Assembly (NCBI GenBank): GCA_032622095.1
Contig: CP136065.1
Coordinates: forward strand, 242,649,530-242,713,529
Direction: 5' to 3'
Length of the DNA stretch: 64,000 nt
Origin: Siphonodentalium dalli
Lineage: Eukaryota > Mollusca > Scaphopoda > Gadilida > Siphonodentaliidae
The position numbers and the translations under genes are program-made. The notes below the pieces were generated by a model. That model searched no databases, was not told where the DNA came from, and was given only the letters and a program-made list of their open reading frames with translations. Shown here piece by piece: positions 42,384-55,030 of the stretch (position 1 is the first letter of the stretch; each line of letters begins with the position of its first letter).

Positions 42384-43160
42384 TGTACCAAGACAACCCC
42401 AGGGACGTAACCTTCGACCCAGGAAAGCCGACAATATATAGTTCATGGGGGCTGCACGATTCACCATACTTATCGGCACCCCTGTTGACTATATCAATAT
42501 ACGATGTACGACACACAAACATCAGCTTAGACCACCCGAAGTAGAAATCTAACGCAGCATGAAGATTTAGAAGTACACAGCACACTTTTCGGATAAGCGC
42601 GAGTCGCTATCACCGAGAAGACGATCATTGGAGTCTAATGCAGCACGCTATACGATAAGAGAAACATAGGGAAGACACTGAAGAAGACCGTTCGCCTGAT
42701 CACCCGAGGTACGCCTATACGTGATGTGCCGTGAAATACGCCCGGGGCTAACCTAATCCCCTCTGTGTATATAGTAACAGGCAAATTGACATTCAAAACC
42801 CAGTTCCCAGCAAGCTACCAGAAGTTACCAACGACTCACGGGTCTCATGGCGATGAGGAGACAGCTAGGATCTCCAGCCGGAAACATGGATAGGAATACA
42901 AGGTAAACATTACAATCTTGTATTTCTAACAAACGCTACCCCGATGGACCAACGAAGAAGCGAAGCAGACGACAGACCGATTAACTCAACCGGATATCAA
43001 CCACGCAGATGACGAGCGGACACGCCCTATGTATAAGGACATGAGAAGACCCCATCCGAGCAGACGACAGGAAGACGAACACTAGGAGAAACCAGATGCC
43101 GATTATTGAATACCATTGACTCTAAGCGTCTAAGCGTTATATGTACCCCGTATTGGCACA
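42384..43160 (+). repeat. 3' LTR (777 bp)
   Basis: Begins TGTACCAAGACAACC and ends TATTGGCACA, followed by the target duplication CTTA. A TATA-like GTATATAG is at 42,767-42,774 and is uninterrupted here. Relative to the 5' LTR it lacks the MITE and about 30 nt of the 'GTAATTAAATAA' stretch near the end. Confidence 0.9.
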
Positions 43161-43164
43161 CTTA

Positions 43165-44349
43165 CTCAAATTAACAACATTTTTAAATCATTTTTTTTTA
43201 AACCTAACGCCGTTATACCATCCGAGTCACCTTACCTAATTTGATCGAAATTGGTCCAGGTTATTGGAGAACAGACAAACGGACTTAAAGACATATTATG
43301 TACTTTTTCGGGTGCGTGAAACTGATAAGTTAGTATTCAGACGCTATGCCAACTGGGGAATGTAGAATTCTACTAACATCGCCGAAAATCTCAAGCAAAT
43401 TGACCGTACCACTCCATAGAAAACATTGTTTGAACTATGCTAAATTGTAAATGTTTACTACTCGAATCGGGACGCTTCTATCGGCGATAAATTAACGAAA
43501 ACGATTTGGCCATCAATAGCCACTGCATTTATTTAATATATAAGAATGACGGCGTGTGTTGTCAACTTAGATATAATATTTGTAAAGATTATTCTCCATT
43601 TGTATTTTGTCACCCTACCGGAGAGTTTCAGATCAATTTAATGGTCCATGAGCTATACTTGTTTCTCAATGAATAACTCCATTGAGCGTGCACGCGTTCG
43701 CGATAATTTATGACGTGTTAATAACCATTATATCGGCCTGTCTTTTAGTCTGATTGGTAAGAGGGAAGTTTGACTGCATGCTCATATCACCGAATCGAGT
43801 TGTCAATTAGCTGCAACTGAACGACAAAAACGCCCCCTTAGATCCGGTTTGGCTGGACTGCTAGTATACGTTTAAATCAGGTTTAAACTCGGAGGTTTAA
43901 ACCGGAGATGACGAATCCGGCCAATATGCTTGGACTAAATATATAGATCAACCGTCAATCTATCGTCGTCACATTGCTTCCTCCTATCTTCCTCCTATCA
44001 TGCAATGGCATCCGACAGTGATAATGCTTACACTAAAAGACAAATTAGGAATCAATTTTCACTTACCTGAAGGAATCTGTTTCTGACTATGAGAGAGGAT
44101 TGGTGTATGTTGCGGCACGTTTGGTATTTGTTGAGAGCGATGAGCACCATGTGGCTGTGATAAGATCGTATCTTCTGACATGACATATCTCTTAGCTATA
44201 CGTGATCATTTCGACAACATGTGACTGAGATGATATCGGGCAATGTTGTGAACATATGTCGTTAACGATTGCATATTTGTACATGATAAATACATGACGT
44301 TCTCCGAAAACCCGTACATTATCTGCTGATAAATAACTCGTTTTATGAG
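43165..44349. other. Interval with fragments of other repeats
   Basis: 43,200-43,320 carries a 'CCTAACGCCGTTATA' block also seen, diverged, at 48,750-48,885. A CTGCTAG before T near 43,860 resembles a Helitron-type 3' end. 43,869-43,920 is a piece of the MITE at 33,258. No gene seen. Confidence 0.4.
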
Positions 44350-44357
44350 ATAGTGGG

Positions 44358-44444
44358 CTTAGAATCGCCTCATTTTGAGCCGATAATATGCTGAAAATGG
44401 AATAATTTTAGTCACTTATACACTCATAATGAGGCGATTCTAAG
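44358..44444. repeat. 22-bp inverted repeat
   Basis: CTTAGAATCGCCTCATTTTG (44,358-) and its complement at 44,423-44,444 pair at 21 of 22 positions around a ~43-nt spacer. It may be the remnant of a small palindromic element. Confidence 0.7.
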
Positions 44445-46330
44445 CAGATTATGTGCGGACAATGACACAAATAAGCCAACAGTATGTACATATGTCACAG
44501 TATAGGTTAATTTTGGACCAATATGCAGGAGAGATATAAAATAATTCTTGGCTCTGGTTGGTTAATAGTAGTTTAGATATTTAAACATATAAAATACATG
44601 CAATCACTCCTCTTGAAATTTCAGACTCCAAACAAAACATTGGCACATTGTAAAGCACGTGGTTCCTAGATTGAATTTTTTTGGTGTGAGGCAAAAATAT
44701 CAATATGGTTTTCATGAAATTCTGACTCTAGATTATAAATCCCAAATTTAAAGGTGTATTCCATGCCTGGCGATATTGATTTTTTTCATGCCGAAACTTT
44801 GCGCAGATGCCAATCCTGGTGATCATGTACTCATTTATCACAATTCATGGATAGTCAGGGCTTCAGGCCATTATATGTTAACACTGAGGCCTATGGGAAA
44901 TAATTACTTCACTGTAAACTATATGTCGATATTAATTTCAACAAAGAATTTTTGGATTCATCTGAGGAAATACCTTGAATTCTACATATTCTCATCTTCA
45001 TTGCACATATACAATGGATGTTGTTTTGCTGGGGTACGTACTAAGACATTGTATCATCCGTACCACGCGACGGATATCTGTACCAAGATGTAGGTTCCAA
45101 CCGATTCGATCGTCTACAATGTGTATAATACTATAGTCAGTATCGCGGTGTCTGTGCCACGATATTGCGCCGGAAACAAGTTGTTTCCCCAACATTCGTA
45201 CCTAGAAGCCACACGGCCCTTGTCATAAGAACCACGTTCGACAATTGGTGTCCTATAGTCGGCCGTAACTCGTCTCTCCACGTTGGGGACGCTGGTTCAG
45301 ACACAGTTGTGAAGATACACAGTCTTTATTTGAACATCAAACAATGCATGAATATATGAATACCACAACAACTTTCCACAAAGCTAGCAGTTTGAGATTT
45401 CGCCTGAAAGTCTGTCGTGGGGCCGATCGGTCACTTTGAGAACGTTCAACCGAAAAGCCACGACCGAACGCCGACATAGTATTTTATTCCAACTTGCTTC
45501 CCAAATCACATGACTTGTCGCATCCCCGTGATACGACATTTTTCACAGACCAGAAGGACTACTTCCCTGTGACATTGATCTGTTTCGAACATATGATTCG
45601 CTATACTTTTAGACCAGTAAAGCAGTTTCCACGTGACATTGATCTGGTCCCACACACTTATTGATTAGTTTGTAATTGGTTCTATTGACATACTCTACAC
45701 AGACTTTCAGGCCAATTTTAACCCCGACATTCCACTATGGTACAATGGTGGCTTCCATAATAATATGTTGTAGCATTCCGCACAACACAACTCGTTATAT
45801 ATGTACAGCCTTGCAAGAAGCTTCAACCAAGCTCCACATTCACTACCATCGTTATATGGTGGACTTCTCCTTCGCTACACTCGGTTGGCCTTATGCATCT
45901 TGCATTCGGTCCCAAAAACGATAATTATATCAAAATTCAACTCATATCAACAGAGGAGTGATGACTAGCACCACTGGAGAATCGTGTACCAGCCTTTTAT
46001 TTCAATCCTGAATACGAATCCCGAGTACCGCATAACAGCTGGACAGTAATACCACGCACCAAAATAGGGGGATGACGCCGTCGTATGTTAGTGTGTTATT
46101 AGTGAACCCATTATAGGTTATAATATAACGTAGTACTCACCGAGTTAGAGAATGATTAAACAAACCGGTGTCAGCTATGAATTTGCATCTACAAATAAGT
46201 CGTGTGTACTAGGCTTGCATCATTTCAGTTCAATTGAATACATGGTCATGACTCAAGCACACTCGATGCATGACTCGGCATTTCTCGTAACTGGGTACTT
46301 ACAGCGATGTATCAGCTATTAACGGTGTGA
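44445..46330. other. Interval without convincing gene
   Basis: A 105-codon forward frame (44,776-45,093) is the longest. It has a Gly/Asp-containing start and a hydrophobic middle, with no recognised motif. Other frames are under 85 codons. Some or all of this could be host intergenic or intronic DNA. Confidence 0.3.
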
Positions 46331-46331
46331 C

Positions 46332-47190
46332 TAATTACCACCTCGGACCGCCCAAGACCGCCCGGGTGCCCCCATGGGCCCGTGGACACTATGTCTCGAT
46401 TTTATAAGGTAGCGACATACCACAGGTCCCCAGAACAAAAATTGACCCCACCCCCAATAATTCTTAATCCTATAGATTAAGTATTATTGGGGGTGGGGTC
46501 ATTTATTGTTCTGGGGACCTGTGCGACATACCACCTGAGGGCAACCTAGACAATATTTTTTCTACTCGCTCGCTCGTCTCCGGTCGGTGTCATTAACCCC
46601 GCAAATGCCGATATTGGGTAATAGAGCCCGGGAGATCCCGGGTGTCTTCATGTGGTTTCGGACAGTATATTTTGATAATGCACGGTAGTGCAATACTACC
46701 TGAGTGAGACATCCAAATATTGACTCGCTGACGCGTCCACGACCTGTGTTATTAACCCCCCAAAATCCGGTAAAATACCATATAAACAAAAATAGACCGA
46801 GACAGGCCGGGACCGCCCCCATGGGCCCGTGGACACACTATATCGACGTTATAACATAGCGACATACGCCACGAGGTCAACCTAGAAACTTCTACTCGCT
46901 CGCTCGTCTCCGGTCGGTGTTATTAACCCCGCAAATGCCGATATTGGCTAAGAGAGCCCGGGTCTCTTCGTGTGGTTTCGGACAGTATATTTCTACAATG
47001 CACGGTAGTGCAATACCACCTGAGTGTTACATCCAACCCGATATTGGCTAATGTCAGTCAGGTTGTATTGTACTAACGCGCATCATCACAATATACTGTC
47101 CGAAACCACACGAAGACACCCGGCTCTCCCGGGCTGTCTTAGCCAATATCGGCATTTGCGGGGTTAATAACACCGGCCGGAGACTTGTAC
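46332..47190. repeat. Complex repeat: two direct blocks and one inverted block
   Basis: Block a (about 46,368-46,700) and block b (about 46,813-47,015) share CCCCCATGGGCCCGTGGACA, CTACTCGCTCGCTCGTCTCC, GGTCGGTGTTATTAACCCCG, CAAATGCCGATATTGG and GTGTGGTTTCGGACAGTATA in order. Block c (47,088-47,185) repeats the last of these in reverse complement. An unrelated palindromic MITE sits in block a. GC-rich compared with its surroundings; not coding. Confidence 0.85.
46421..46523. mobile_element. 103-bp palindromic hAT-like MITE with 8-bp target duplication
   Basis: The ends are CACAGGTCCCCAGAACA and its complement TGTTCTGGGGACCTGTG. The whole element is nearly one hairpin, with CCCCACCCCCAATAAT pairing to its complement around a short AT loop. 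CGACATAC occurs on both sides (46,413-46,420 and 46,524-46,531). Block b of the host repeat keeps the site without the element. 8-bp duplications are characteristic of hAT transposons. Confidence 0.85.
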
Positions 47191-47619
47191 CAAACGATAT
47201 ATCCTTACACAGTTATTGACATACGATACTCGGCCGGATAGCAGTCGTTAGTGTTCATCGAGATGTATATTCCATTATATGCTGAAGATATGAATACTCA
47301 TGCTCTGTATATGTGACATTTCCCCCTTCAACAACCAAGTGCATGTTATTGGACGAGAAACAACATCGAATGCGGTGATATGTGTACCTTGGGGAATTGA
47401 GGAATGGGATTCACGCATATAAGTGAATGCGAAAGTGGGCCTTCTTCACTCTTTAACAAAAATAATCCTACACTATTTTCGTTCACCCAATGCCGTTCAA
47501 AACCAAATGTACCACAAACTAGAGTACTCTTTATTCTCATCAAATGTTTCCAGCGGAGTGTTCCAAATCACTTTAACCTGTGCAACGCCCGACCACCCTG
47601 CCATTGTCGTCGCCCGTGC
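47191..47619. other. Interval without recognisable gene
   Basis: Two short forward frames (47,404-47,656) overlap in different frames and start the Helitron-family sequence. Nothing else seen. Confidence 0.35.
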
Positions 47620-49720
47620 CATAGATGGGTTAGGGGAGGGGCATCAAAATAAATAAATATTGTATTCGCCGATTTCGACCAAACTTATATATATTCATGT
47701 GAATGATAAGGGAAATTTAACGGCATTGCTTAAAGATGCCTATAAGTGGCACCGCCCCTACAGGGATGGAGGCGGGGCACAACATTTATAAACACTTGTT
47801 TTGTAACTATACAGGGACATCTTATTTGTGCTCGGCTCCTGACAGTGAAGCAACCTATGTTCCATACATCCTCACAGTTTATGGTTGTAAGTAGTAAATC
47901 GTAGTATAGTCCTGACGTATATTATATCAGATGTTAGTCCATTAATTTAGTCCATTAACGTATTTAATTATGCTCGAATTTCTCAGCTCCAGTTGAATTA
48001 CGGTGCACAATGTAAATGGGCGACGTGTGGATCTCTACTTACATCTGTATCACAAAGGAACCCGCAGCTGTGAAATAAGCTGTGACTATGTATTATACAC
48101 ATTGGTAACACCGTCGTTCTCGTGTAGTGAATCGACACAGTGCCTGCTTCCAATGCAATTTAAATTATTTGTGTTCATCAGTATAAACATAATAAACAAA
48201 AGATACATATAAATATAGGTATACCGTCGAAAGGGGTACAGCATGGGTTACATTATATGAGGAGATATGTTGTTGGCTACAGATTTATAAGCTGACGCTG
48301 TCGGAGTCAGCGGTTAAGAGGGAGAGGGGGCACCGAATTCGATGGAATTTATTGTCACCGACTTCCACCTAACTGACTCACATTGCCATCTCCGTAATAT
48401 GTGTGATCCTCTTTGAAGTGTTTTTAAAATGCCCACGTGGCGCCGCCAGAATCAGAGTCAAGTGATGGGGGCGTCAAAATTAATACCACCGCTTTTTGTT
48501 GTCGATATCTACCAAAGTTGTATATAGTCATCTCCGTGATATATCGACTCTAATGTTATATAGTCATCTCATTCGCGCACATTTTGACCTAAATGTTCAC
48601 ATAGATTCACAGTGAAAAACACATATATAAAGAGCGTACATCTAATATTCATATTTATTTATTCTGAAATAGGCCCATAGTGAGCTTAAAATAATGTGTG
48701 TGTTTTTATGATTTATTTAATTTAATTTGTTTGAATAAAAGATTTGATAAACTAACGCCGTTATAACCTCCGCCAGGGTACCTCGAGTTACAACCCCAAA
48801 TCTGGTTGAAATCGGACCAGCAGTCTAGGAGAAAAACCCGAACAGACAGACAGACGGACAGACATATCCTACTTTTTATATAGATGTAGTCATCTCCACG
48901 ATATATTGTCATCTCCATGATATACAACGCTATATATATAGTCATCCCAATTATATACAAAGTAATATATAGTCATCTGCATGACATACACAGTTTTATA
49001 TAGTCATCTCCATGATATAGAAAGTAGATCTCGAGCTGGATGTAGACCCCCCTCCCCTATGTATATTTTGGTGATTATGGTACCGCAAAACATGATTCTT
49101 ACACAGTCATGGAATATAAGTAGTGGCTCACCTTATCGATTGTCATTTTGTTTATCGCGATTAATCCGTTCCACCAATAAAGAAGTATTTATTTATTTAC
49201 AAATTAGTTCGCACAAATAAAAGACGACAATTGTGTTTTACATATAGAGATCAATCTATCTAGTGGGCTGGACTAAGATCTTGAGGACACCTGGTTATCA
49301 TATCTCCATGAAGATACAGATGTTTTAAAGAAATGTCAAGGTCGCCTCTGTTCCTGGTACTATATATTGGCTAAATATTCTCAGTGTAAAAGAAATGTTG
49401 CTACGCATGTACATATCAGCTACATGTGCCCGACACAGATCGATATGTTGAGTTGTTTGTGTTAGTCGATGAGTCTGTTCTAAAAATGCACTGTATCTGG
49501 CAGATATACCATTGTCAGATGTCAGTATTGGAGGATCCTGATAAGTCATGTGCTATTGACTGTGTTTTCTTTTATATCAGCAGAAAATATATTTGACTGC
49601 ACACCGTGGCCACTATTTTTGAACAGGTCTTCGATACATTTCCATATCTCTTGACAAATTGTAACTTTTTTGTGGAAATTATCTTGAATGGTACACACTC
49701 AATTGTATTAATATGAACAT
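47620..49720 (+). repeat. Helitron-like family, copy 3 (fragmented)
   Basis: Array half-units with 'TCGACCAAACTTATATATAT' appear at 47,660-47,790 and 48,280-48,620. A micro-array of 'ATATAGTCATCTCCATGATA' follows at 48,885-49,025. The 3' half (49,030-49,720) is collinear with 5,130-5,960 reversed and with 24,700-25,500, for example 'GTTTATCGCGATTAATCCGT' and 'CCAATAAAGAAGTATTTATT'. Interrupted at 48,700-48,886 by another element. No Helitron 3' end seen. Confidence 0.6.
48720..48886 (-). mobile_element. Helitron-type 5' end fragment (reverse)
   Basis: On the minus strand it starts TCTATATAAAAAGTAGGATA, followed by a CTGTCCGTCTGTCTGTCTGT run and a 'GGTCCGATTTCAACC' block, as in other Helitron-like 5' regions here. 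A related 'TAACGCCGTTATA' block is at 43,225. The 3' part is not identified. Confidence 0.45.
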
Positions 49721-50236
49721 AAGCTAGCTTAATTAACGAACCAAAGCTGAACATGGGTGCCCGTTTTGGTGGGGTGGGGCAATTAACTTTTTGTGTGGTC
49801 ATTCAACCAGTAAAACTGATGTTGTCATATGGCATAGCTGCTGAAACTACGATAACCCTCTATCAACCGACCAACATGGATGTTCCTATGGCTTCAATAT
49901 CACATGATTGTATAATTTTACAACTGGTAATTCAAGTTAATAAAGTTATAAATATTCTAAATGTGGCCATGTGTTGGTTTAGTTACAACAGATTTTCCAC
50001 TAAATACCAGAGGTAGGGGGGTCAAACCCAGAACCCCTCCCATCAATTATGTGGTTCTAACCTCAACTCATAAATCAACCACGAGGTTAACAGTCCACAT
50101 ATATATGGGTAAATATCATATTTCTGCCCCTATTTGAACCAAATATAAAAAACCCAATCCAATCTATGATCAATTGATCCAGTAATAAGATGAAGTGAAT
50201 TCATTTTCCTCAAAATAGTTACAAAATGATTAGTTT
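49721..50236. other. Interval without convincing gene
   Basis: An 87-codon forward frame (49,753-50,016) shows no known motif. Nothing else seen. Confidence 0.3.
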
Positions 50237-51385
50237 TCAGCATTGCACCACTAATACATGTTTGTTTGGTTGCAAAGCTTCCATCCAATCCTCCTGTTCA
50301 TACTCACCAGATGGATTCTCACCAGAAGATTGACTTTCCCCGGGGGCTTCTGAACCATGAGCTCTCAGATATTTCTTCTTTGCAGTCTCAACTTCAGCCC
50401 TAACAAAATTAGGACAATCAGTTCTTTCAAGTAACATTTCAAATTTTGATATCCATGATGTTTCATCTTTCAAATCATTTATGTTCCGCCAACCTGGCCA
50501 ATGCAGTAAAATCATTCAACGACAATATTCTTCATTCAGTGGCCATGTTGCATAGCATGAATTTCCACAGATAACTGGAACTCTATCGTCTTCAACAACA
50601 TAACCACAGAGTGAGCAACGGTTACTAGATTGTCGACCTAGACACCTATCCAATGGTGTATTTTTCGTCAATGTAGACCCTTTTCTCTCAAGAACACGGG
50701 AACCAGAAAAGCTGATGCATAATATGTGGTTCAATGTTCTTCAGGGATATCGATTTGCAGTCATTTTATTGATGTTAGTTGTGTACCTTCATCCATGGCA
50801 CGGTAAGTGATTGAAAATAGTATAACCTATCAGTGGTATCTTCGTCTTGGTGATACGCGAGTGACAGTTTGTGAGATTCTGTTAACCCATCATTGCATAA
50901 ATGATCACAAATCACAAAATGATAGCACGCATTGTTACATTCCCATATTAATTGGGTGTCAGTTATGTTAACTTCGGTCTGTCCGTCTAATTTGAAATAG
51001 GTATTCAGACAAAACTGGGTGACTGGTGAATGGGAGCTAGATTGTGAGTTCTCCTCCCCCCACGTGTTTGCGGTTTCATACTCGCCCATTATAAGGGATA
51101 ACGATTACTAACACTCGTATCAAATCGTGTGCACTTGAAATTTGGATGTGAACACCGTCTCCTCAACTGAAAAAGTAACATATTCGGACACATAGACGTG
51201 ACTATAGAGTGTCTATGGGCTGCCCACCTCACTTTCCCAACTGCAGTGTTAATGCACCCATTGAACAATACCAAATTCGCAGTTTTACAAAATTCAATTG
51301 TCACCCACATCACCGTGGATTTGAAGTTTCCAGCTGGTACCTCAAGCTTTCCATCTGTTAGAAAATTATAACCTGATACCGCCAA
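50237..51385 (-). pseudogene. Remnant of a large transposon protein, possibly a Helitron-type Rep/helicase
   Basis: Four consecutive minus-strand frames (51,385-51,089, 51,089-50,775, 50,734-50,516, 50,515-50,237) look like one decayed protein. The last two are in the same frame and separated by one TGA. Features are CSLCG with C further on, 'VPVICGNSCYATWPLNEEYC' just before the stop, then 'LHWPGWRNINDLKDETSWIS', an acidic stretch and 'EEDWMEAL'-like text (QEDWMEALQPN). An 'EEYCR..(M/L)LLH.PWR' segment, followed by a Trp-containing acidic linker, resembles the region between Rep and helicase in Helitron-like proteins. That is from memory of the family and is not firm. No Rep HUH motif or helicase Walker box is visible. 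It could instead be exons of an unknown gene. Confidence 0.35.
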
Positions 51386-52299
51386 TTGTTTGAAGAATGT
51401 CAGTGCATTATTTGATGGTAATTTAGACCAAAATGTTTACAAAAAGTCGAAAATATGCTATTGATTCAAACTAAGTGGTCTCCAATAAAATTTATCACTA
51501 AGTGTTGGTTGAGAAACAATATGAACCTGTATGTGGTGTAAACTGTTTGTATTCAGCCTATCGGTATGAAACTTTAAACTGTTAAAATAGTTTTGACCAC
51601 GCTTGGCGTGAGACACCGACCAAGACAGCCTACACCCCACATGTAACCCCACCCCTACATCACTGTGTCCATATTTGAACGATATTGTATGGCCACGAGA
51701 CGATAAAACTGATCTATTAAACTATTATTTAAATGTTTGTATATTCATAATGTTTTCTCTGTACTATGAAACCACTGTGATAGCTAACACAAATTTGTTC
51801 TTACAAATTAATAAATACTATTTGTATTCATAGGTATAAATTATTCATAGTATTGACCCCAGTTAGCAATGCTTCGTTGTATGATGGAAACTTATAATCA
51901 TTGTTCAAATGACACGTTCAAACGACCAATTGCAAATTACGTGCTGTTATCTTCGTGAGTTCGTGTGAAATGATTGTTTTGAAGTGTGTTTTTGTTATGT
52001 AAATAAATGATTTGTCAGTCGATTGGCGAAATTAAATACTAGTATTTCAATTCTTCGACATCCACATTGCACCTAATACACACATGTTTGACTACCAAAA
52101 GCTATCTAATCAGGGTTCACGCTTACATGGCGATTCGTGTATAATCGCCACCACAGGACTGGCGGCACGCGTGGTTTCGATTGAGTAACATATTTAACCT
52201 GAAGGGTGATAACTCTATATAGAATGTACTTTGACGAAATAACGGAGATTTGTATAAGAAACACAATTGATCAACTCAAATGATCAACACTTCTTCGAA
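51386..52299. other. Interval without recognisable gene
   Basis: AT-rich, with one 64-codon reverse frame (51,458-51,652) in the same orientation as the remnant above. The last four bases (52,300-52,303, CATT) are the solo LTR's target duplication. Confidence 0.4.
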
Positions 52300-52303
52300 C
52301 ATT

Positions 52304-53139
52304 TGTACCAATACAACCCCAGGGACATAACTTTCAACCCAAGAAAGCAGACAAGCTTTAGTTCATAGGGCCGCTCGATTCACCATACATGTCGGCGCGC
52401 CCCTGTTAACTATACGAAGGCACGATGCTCGACGCGCAAACAACAGTTTGGACCACCTGAAGTAGAAAGCTAATGCGGCATGAAGATTTAGAAGTACACA
52501 ATTTACGGATAAGCTATCCTAGGTATATCCAAAAAGATACCCATTGAAACCTAACGTTGCGGACCGCCGAGATACAGAACAAGAGGAGATACAGAAGAAT
52601 GACGATAGCCCGATCACCCTAGGTACGCCTAGAATTGATGCGCCGTGAATACGCACTCCATGGGCTGTCATAATCCTCTTGGTGTATTTAGGAAGAAGCA
52701 AACCAACACTAGATACTCAGTTCTCACCAACTTTCCAGCAGCTACCGATAACTCTCGGACACGCAGAAGGAGGCTAGGAGCCTTGTCGAGCAGCCATGGA
52801 TAGGAATGCAAGGTAAACATTACAATCTTGTATTTCTAACAACACCTCACTGATGCGCCGACGGGGAAGAAGAGCAGACGACGGGATGACGAACACCACC
52901 GATAGCGACCACACAGACGACAGGCCGACGAACTCAACTGGAACTCAACCACGCAGATGACAAGCAGACACGCCCAACTTACGAGGACGCAAGAAGACCC
53001 TAACCCGAGCAGACGACAGGAAGACGAACACAACTAGGAAGAAGCTAGATGCCGACGATTGAATGCTATTGACTTTGTTGTAATTAAATAATAAAACCGT
53101 TGTGATTGTCTAAGAGTTATATGTACCAGTATTGGCACA
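52304..53139 (+). mobile_element. Solo LTR of the Ty3/gypsy family (836 bp)
   Basis: Begins TGTACCAATACAACCCCAGG and ends CAGTATTGGCACA, matching both LTRs of the element at 34,504-43,160 along its length but more diverged. CATT flanks it on both sides (52,300-52,303 and 53,140-53,143). This is the product of recombination between the two LTRs of a former full copy. It has an AATAAA in the 'TTAAATAATAAAACCG' stretch. Confidence 0.9.
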
Positions 53140-53143
53140 CATT

Positions 53144-53828
53144 CCATTATTTCGTTAAAAATACTTGTTCAATTATCGCCGTCAATTCACGAGAAGTATC
53201 GACGGCCAGGATTGTTGACGAGATGACGACCTCTTATCTTCACTGGCAGGAGTACAATCGTATGTATCCCTAGCACTTTTCTGCAACCGCTCGATAGCTT
53301 TCTTAAAAATAAAGCGTTGCCGATATTTTCCTTGTTGTTAACGTCTGTTGGTACATCACCATCGCTCAAATCTTTTGACAACACTGATTCATAGTTTCGC
53401 ATCTGAGCTGCCGAAATCAGAGTCAGCCAAAAATTCTACGTCTTTAGGCCGAGTTATATTCTTCTGATCACTTGAATAACTGGTGTAAAGTATAATGCAT
53501 TCATAGGTGTCCTGAATTTTTCACTTTTTCTTGACTGGTGTATGTAAATCAGCGTCTAACCCATCTTCCCAGACTGATTCGTTACTGTTATCCATTATAT
53601 TGTTGTTACTATGGCGTTCGGTACTTTTTGGAGTGCGCGCGACGTGCCGTCATTACCAAACGTTCTTGTGGAAATCGACCAGTGGACCCGTTCATAATCG
53701 TTTAATTACATATGACAACGTTTACTCTTATGTTGTTCATTCGCCATCACATGTTCTATAATATGATACTATGCAAGGCACATATAGAACGACCCCGCAT
53801 AACAGTAAGAAGACGGACTGCGAAGGTT
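53144..53828. other. Interval without recognisable gene
   Basis: Short frames only (71 and 76 codons), with no known motif. Confidence 0.35.
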
Positions 53829-54456
53829 CGTGCAAATAGTCATGGAACTATATGCATATACATGTATACTAGGCATATACGCATGTCAGCGACGCGAATG
53901 CTTGATTAATAGTGTAGATCGTTTTGGATCCCAATGGACTTCGATAATTATATATGCCTTAATATAGCCTATCGGCCTTTGATAATAACAGCCTCTATAT
54001 TGTAATGTATATAGTGAATGCTACAGACTACAATGTACGTCGCTGCGATTACTCGAAGACGACATGACACGTTCAGCCATGTCCAGATGGATTCTGGCCC
54101 GCGGAGACAAATGTTTATGACGTTTTGACGTCACGACGCCGTAACTGCCTTCATTTAGCTAACAAATGAAACTGATCTAATACGAACCTTTGCAGGTCAT
54201 ATTCATAACAAATTACTGTTTTGACTCACATATACGACCAGAAATGAAATATTTTATAGAAATCGAATAGCACAAATTAAACTGCGCGGGATCCAAACTA
54301 TCGAACTTTGAGCCCAAAACACATTCGAAATGCTATGGAGTAACATTTCAATGTAAAAACAAGATGGTATATTTTCAAGCTTTATTGATATAAAGCAACC
54401 GTTTTACAAAGGCTATCGCACATCGTTGGAATGGGTATTGAATGTGCTTTCAATAT
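53829..54456 (+). repeat. ~628-bp direct duplication, copy 1
   Basis: Nearly identical to 55,031-55,657, from CGTGCAAATAGTCATGGAAC to TGGAATGGGTATTGAA(T/C)GTGC. Only scattered single-base differences and 1-base indels are seen. Non-coding. Confidence 0.95.
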
Positions 54457-55030
54457 ATACAACCCAGAATTCGTCCGTCGGTTTGGTAACGGTAAACCTA
54501 TGTGGCTGAACAACTAAATCAACTATATGTGTGAACACATTCGATCAAAATGCAGGCAAACGGGCAGAACTTGTACATTTCGCAACATGTGCTCAATAGA
54601 CTATTCAAATGACAAATGAACTAGTTCCACTTTCGATTGTCATTGTTGCAATAAATGTTCTGTCATATACATGTTCATTTCTCTAATGGTACCGGTATAG
54701 GGATATTTCCATGGCAAACAAATGTTGTTTATTAGTGTGGTCGTGGTACGCAAAAAAAGGGGTTGACCCAGAAGAAATTAGTAAAGTAGCGATATCGGTG
54801 TTATTCAACGTGGGAGAATCTCTGCTACAACATATCCAAAATCCGCTAAAATCCGCTTTGGGGAAAATCCAGGATCCAAGATGGCGTCCAACATTGCCGC
54901 CTTTAGTCAAAAGAGATTCTGACTGAGATTAATTCGACATAATGAGAACAAATGTTGCGATATTTATACAAATATAAACATTTTTGCGAAGGTAAAGTGT
55001 TATGCCACATATCTGTAGAAAATATGGAAC
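54457..55030. other. Spacer between the direct duplicates
   Basis: Contains a 71-codon forward frame (54,711-54,926) whose 'IQDPRWRP' part is a translation of a repeat-like 'GGATCCAAGATGGCG' motif. Not a credible gene. Confidence 0.4.

Larger units (their letters stand above)
34504..43160 (+). mobile_element. Degenerate full-length Ty3/gypsy LTR retrotransposon (8,657 bp)
   Basis: Two related LTRs (TGTACC...GGCACA) flank gag, protease, RT, RNase H and integrase in Ty3/gypsy (Metaviridae) order, followed by extra 3' ORFs and a purine-rich tract. CTTA at 34,500-34,503 and 43,161-43,164 is the target-site duplication. Every gene carries frameshifts or stops, so the copy cannot encode its own proteins. 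A solo LTR of the same family is at 52,304-53,139. Confidence 0.9.
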
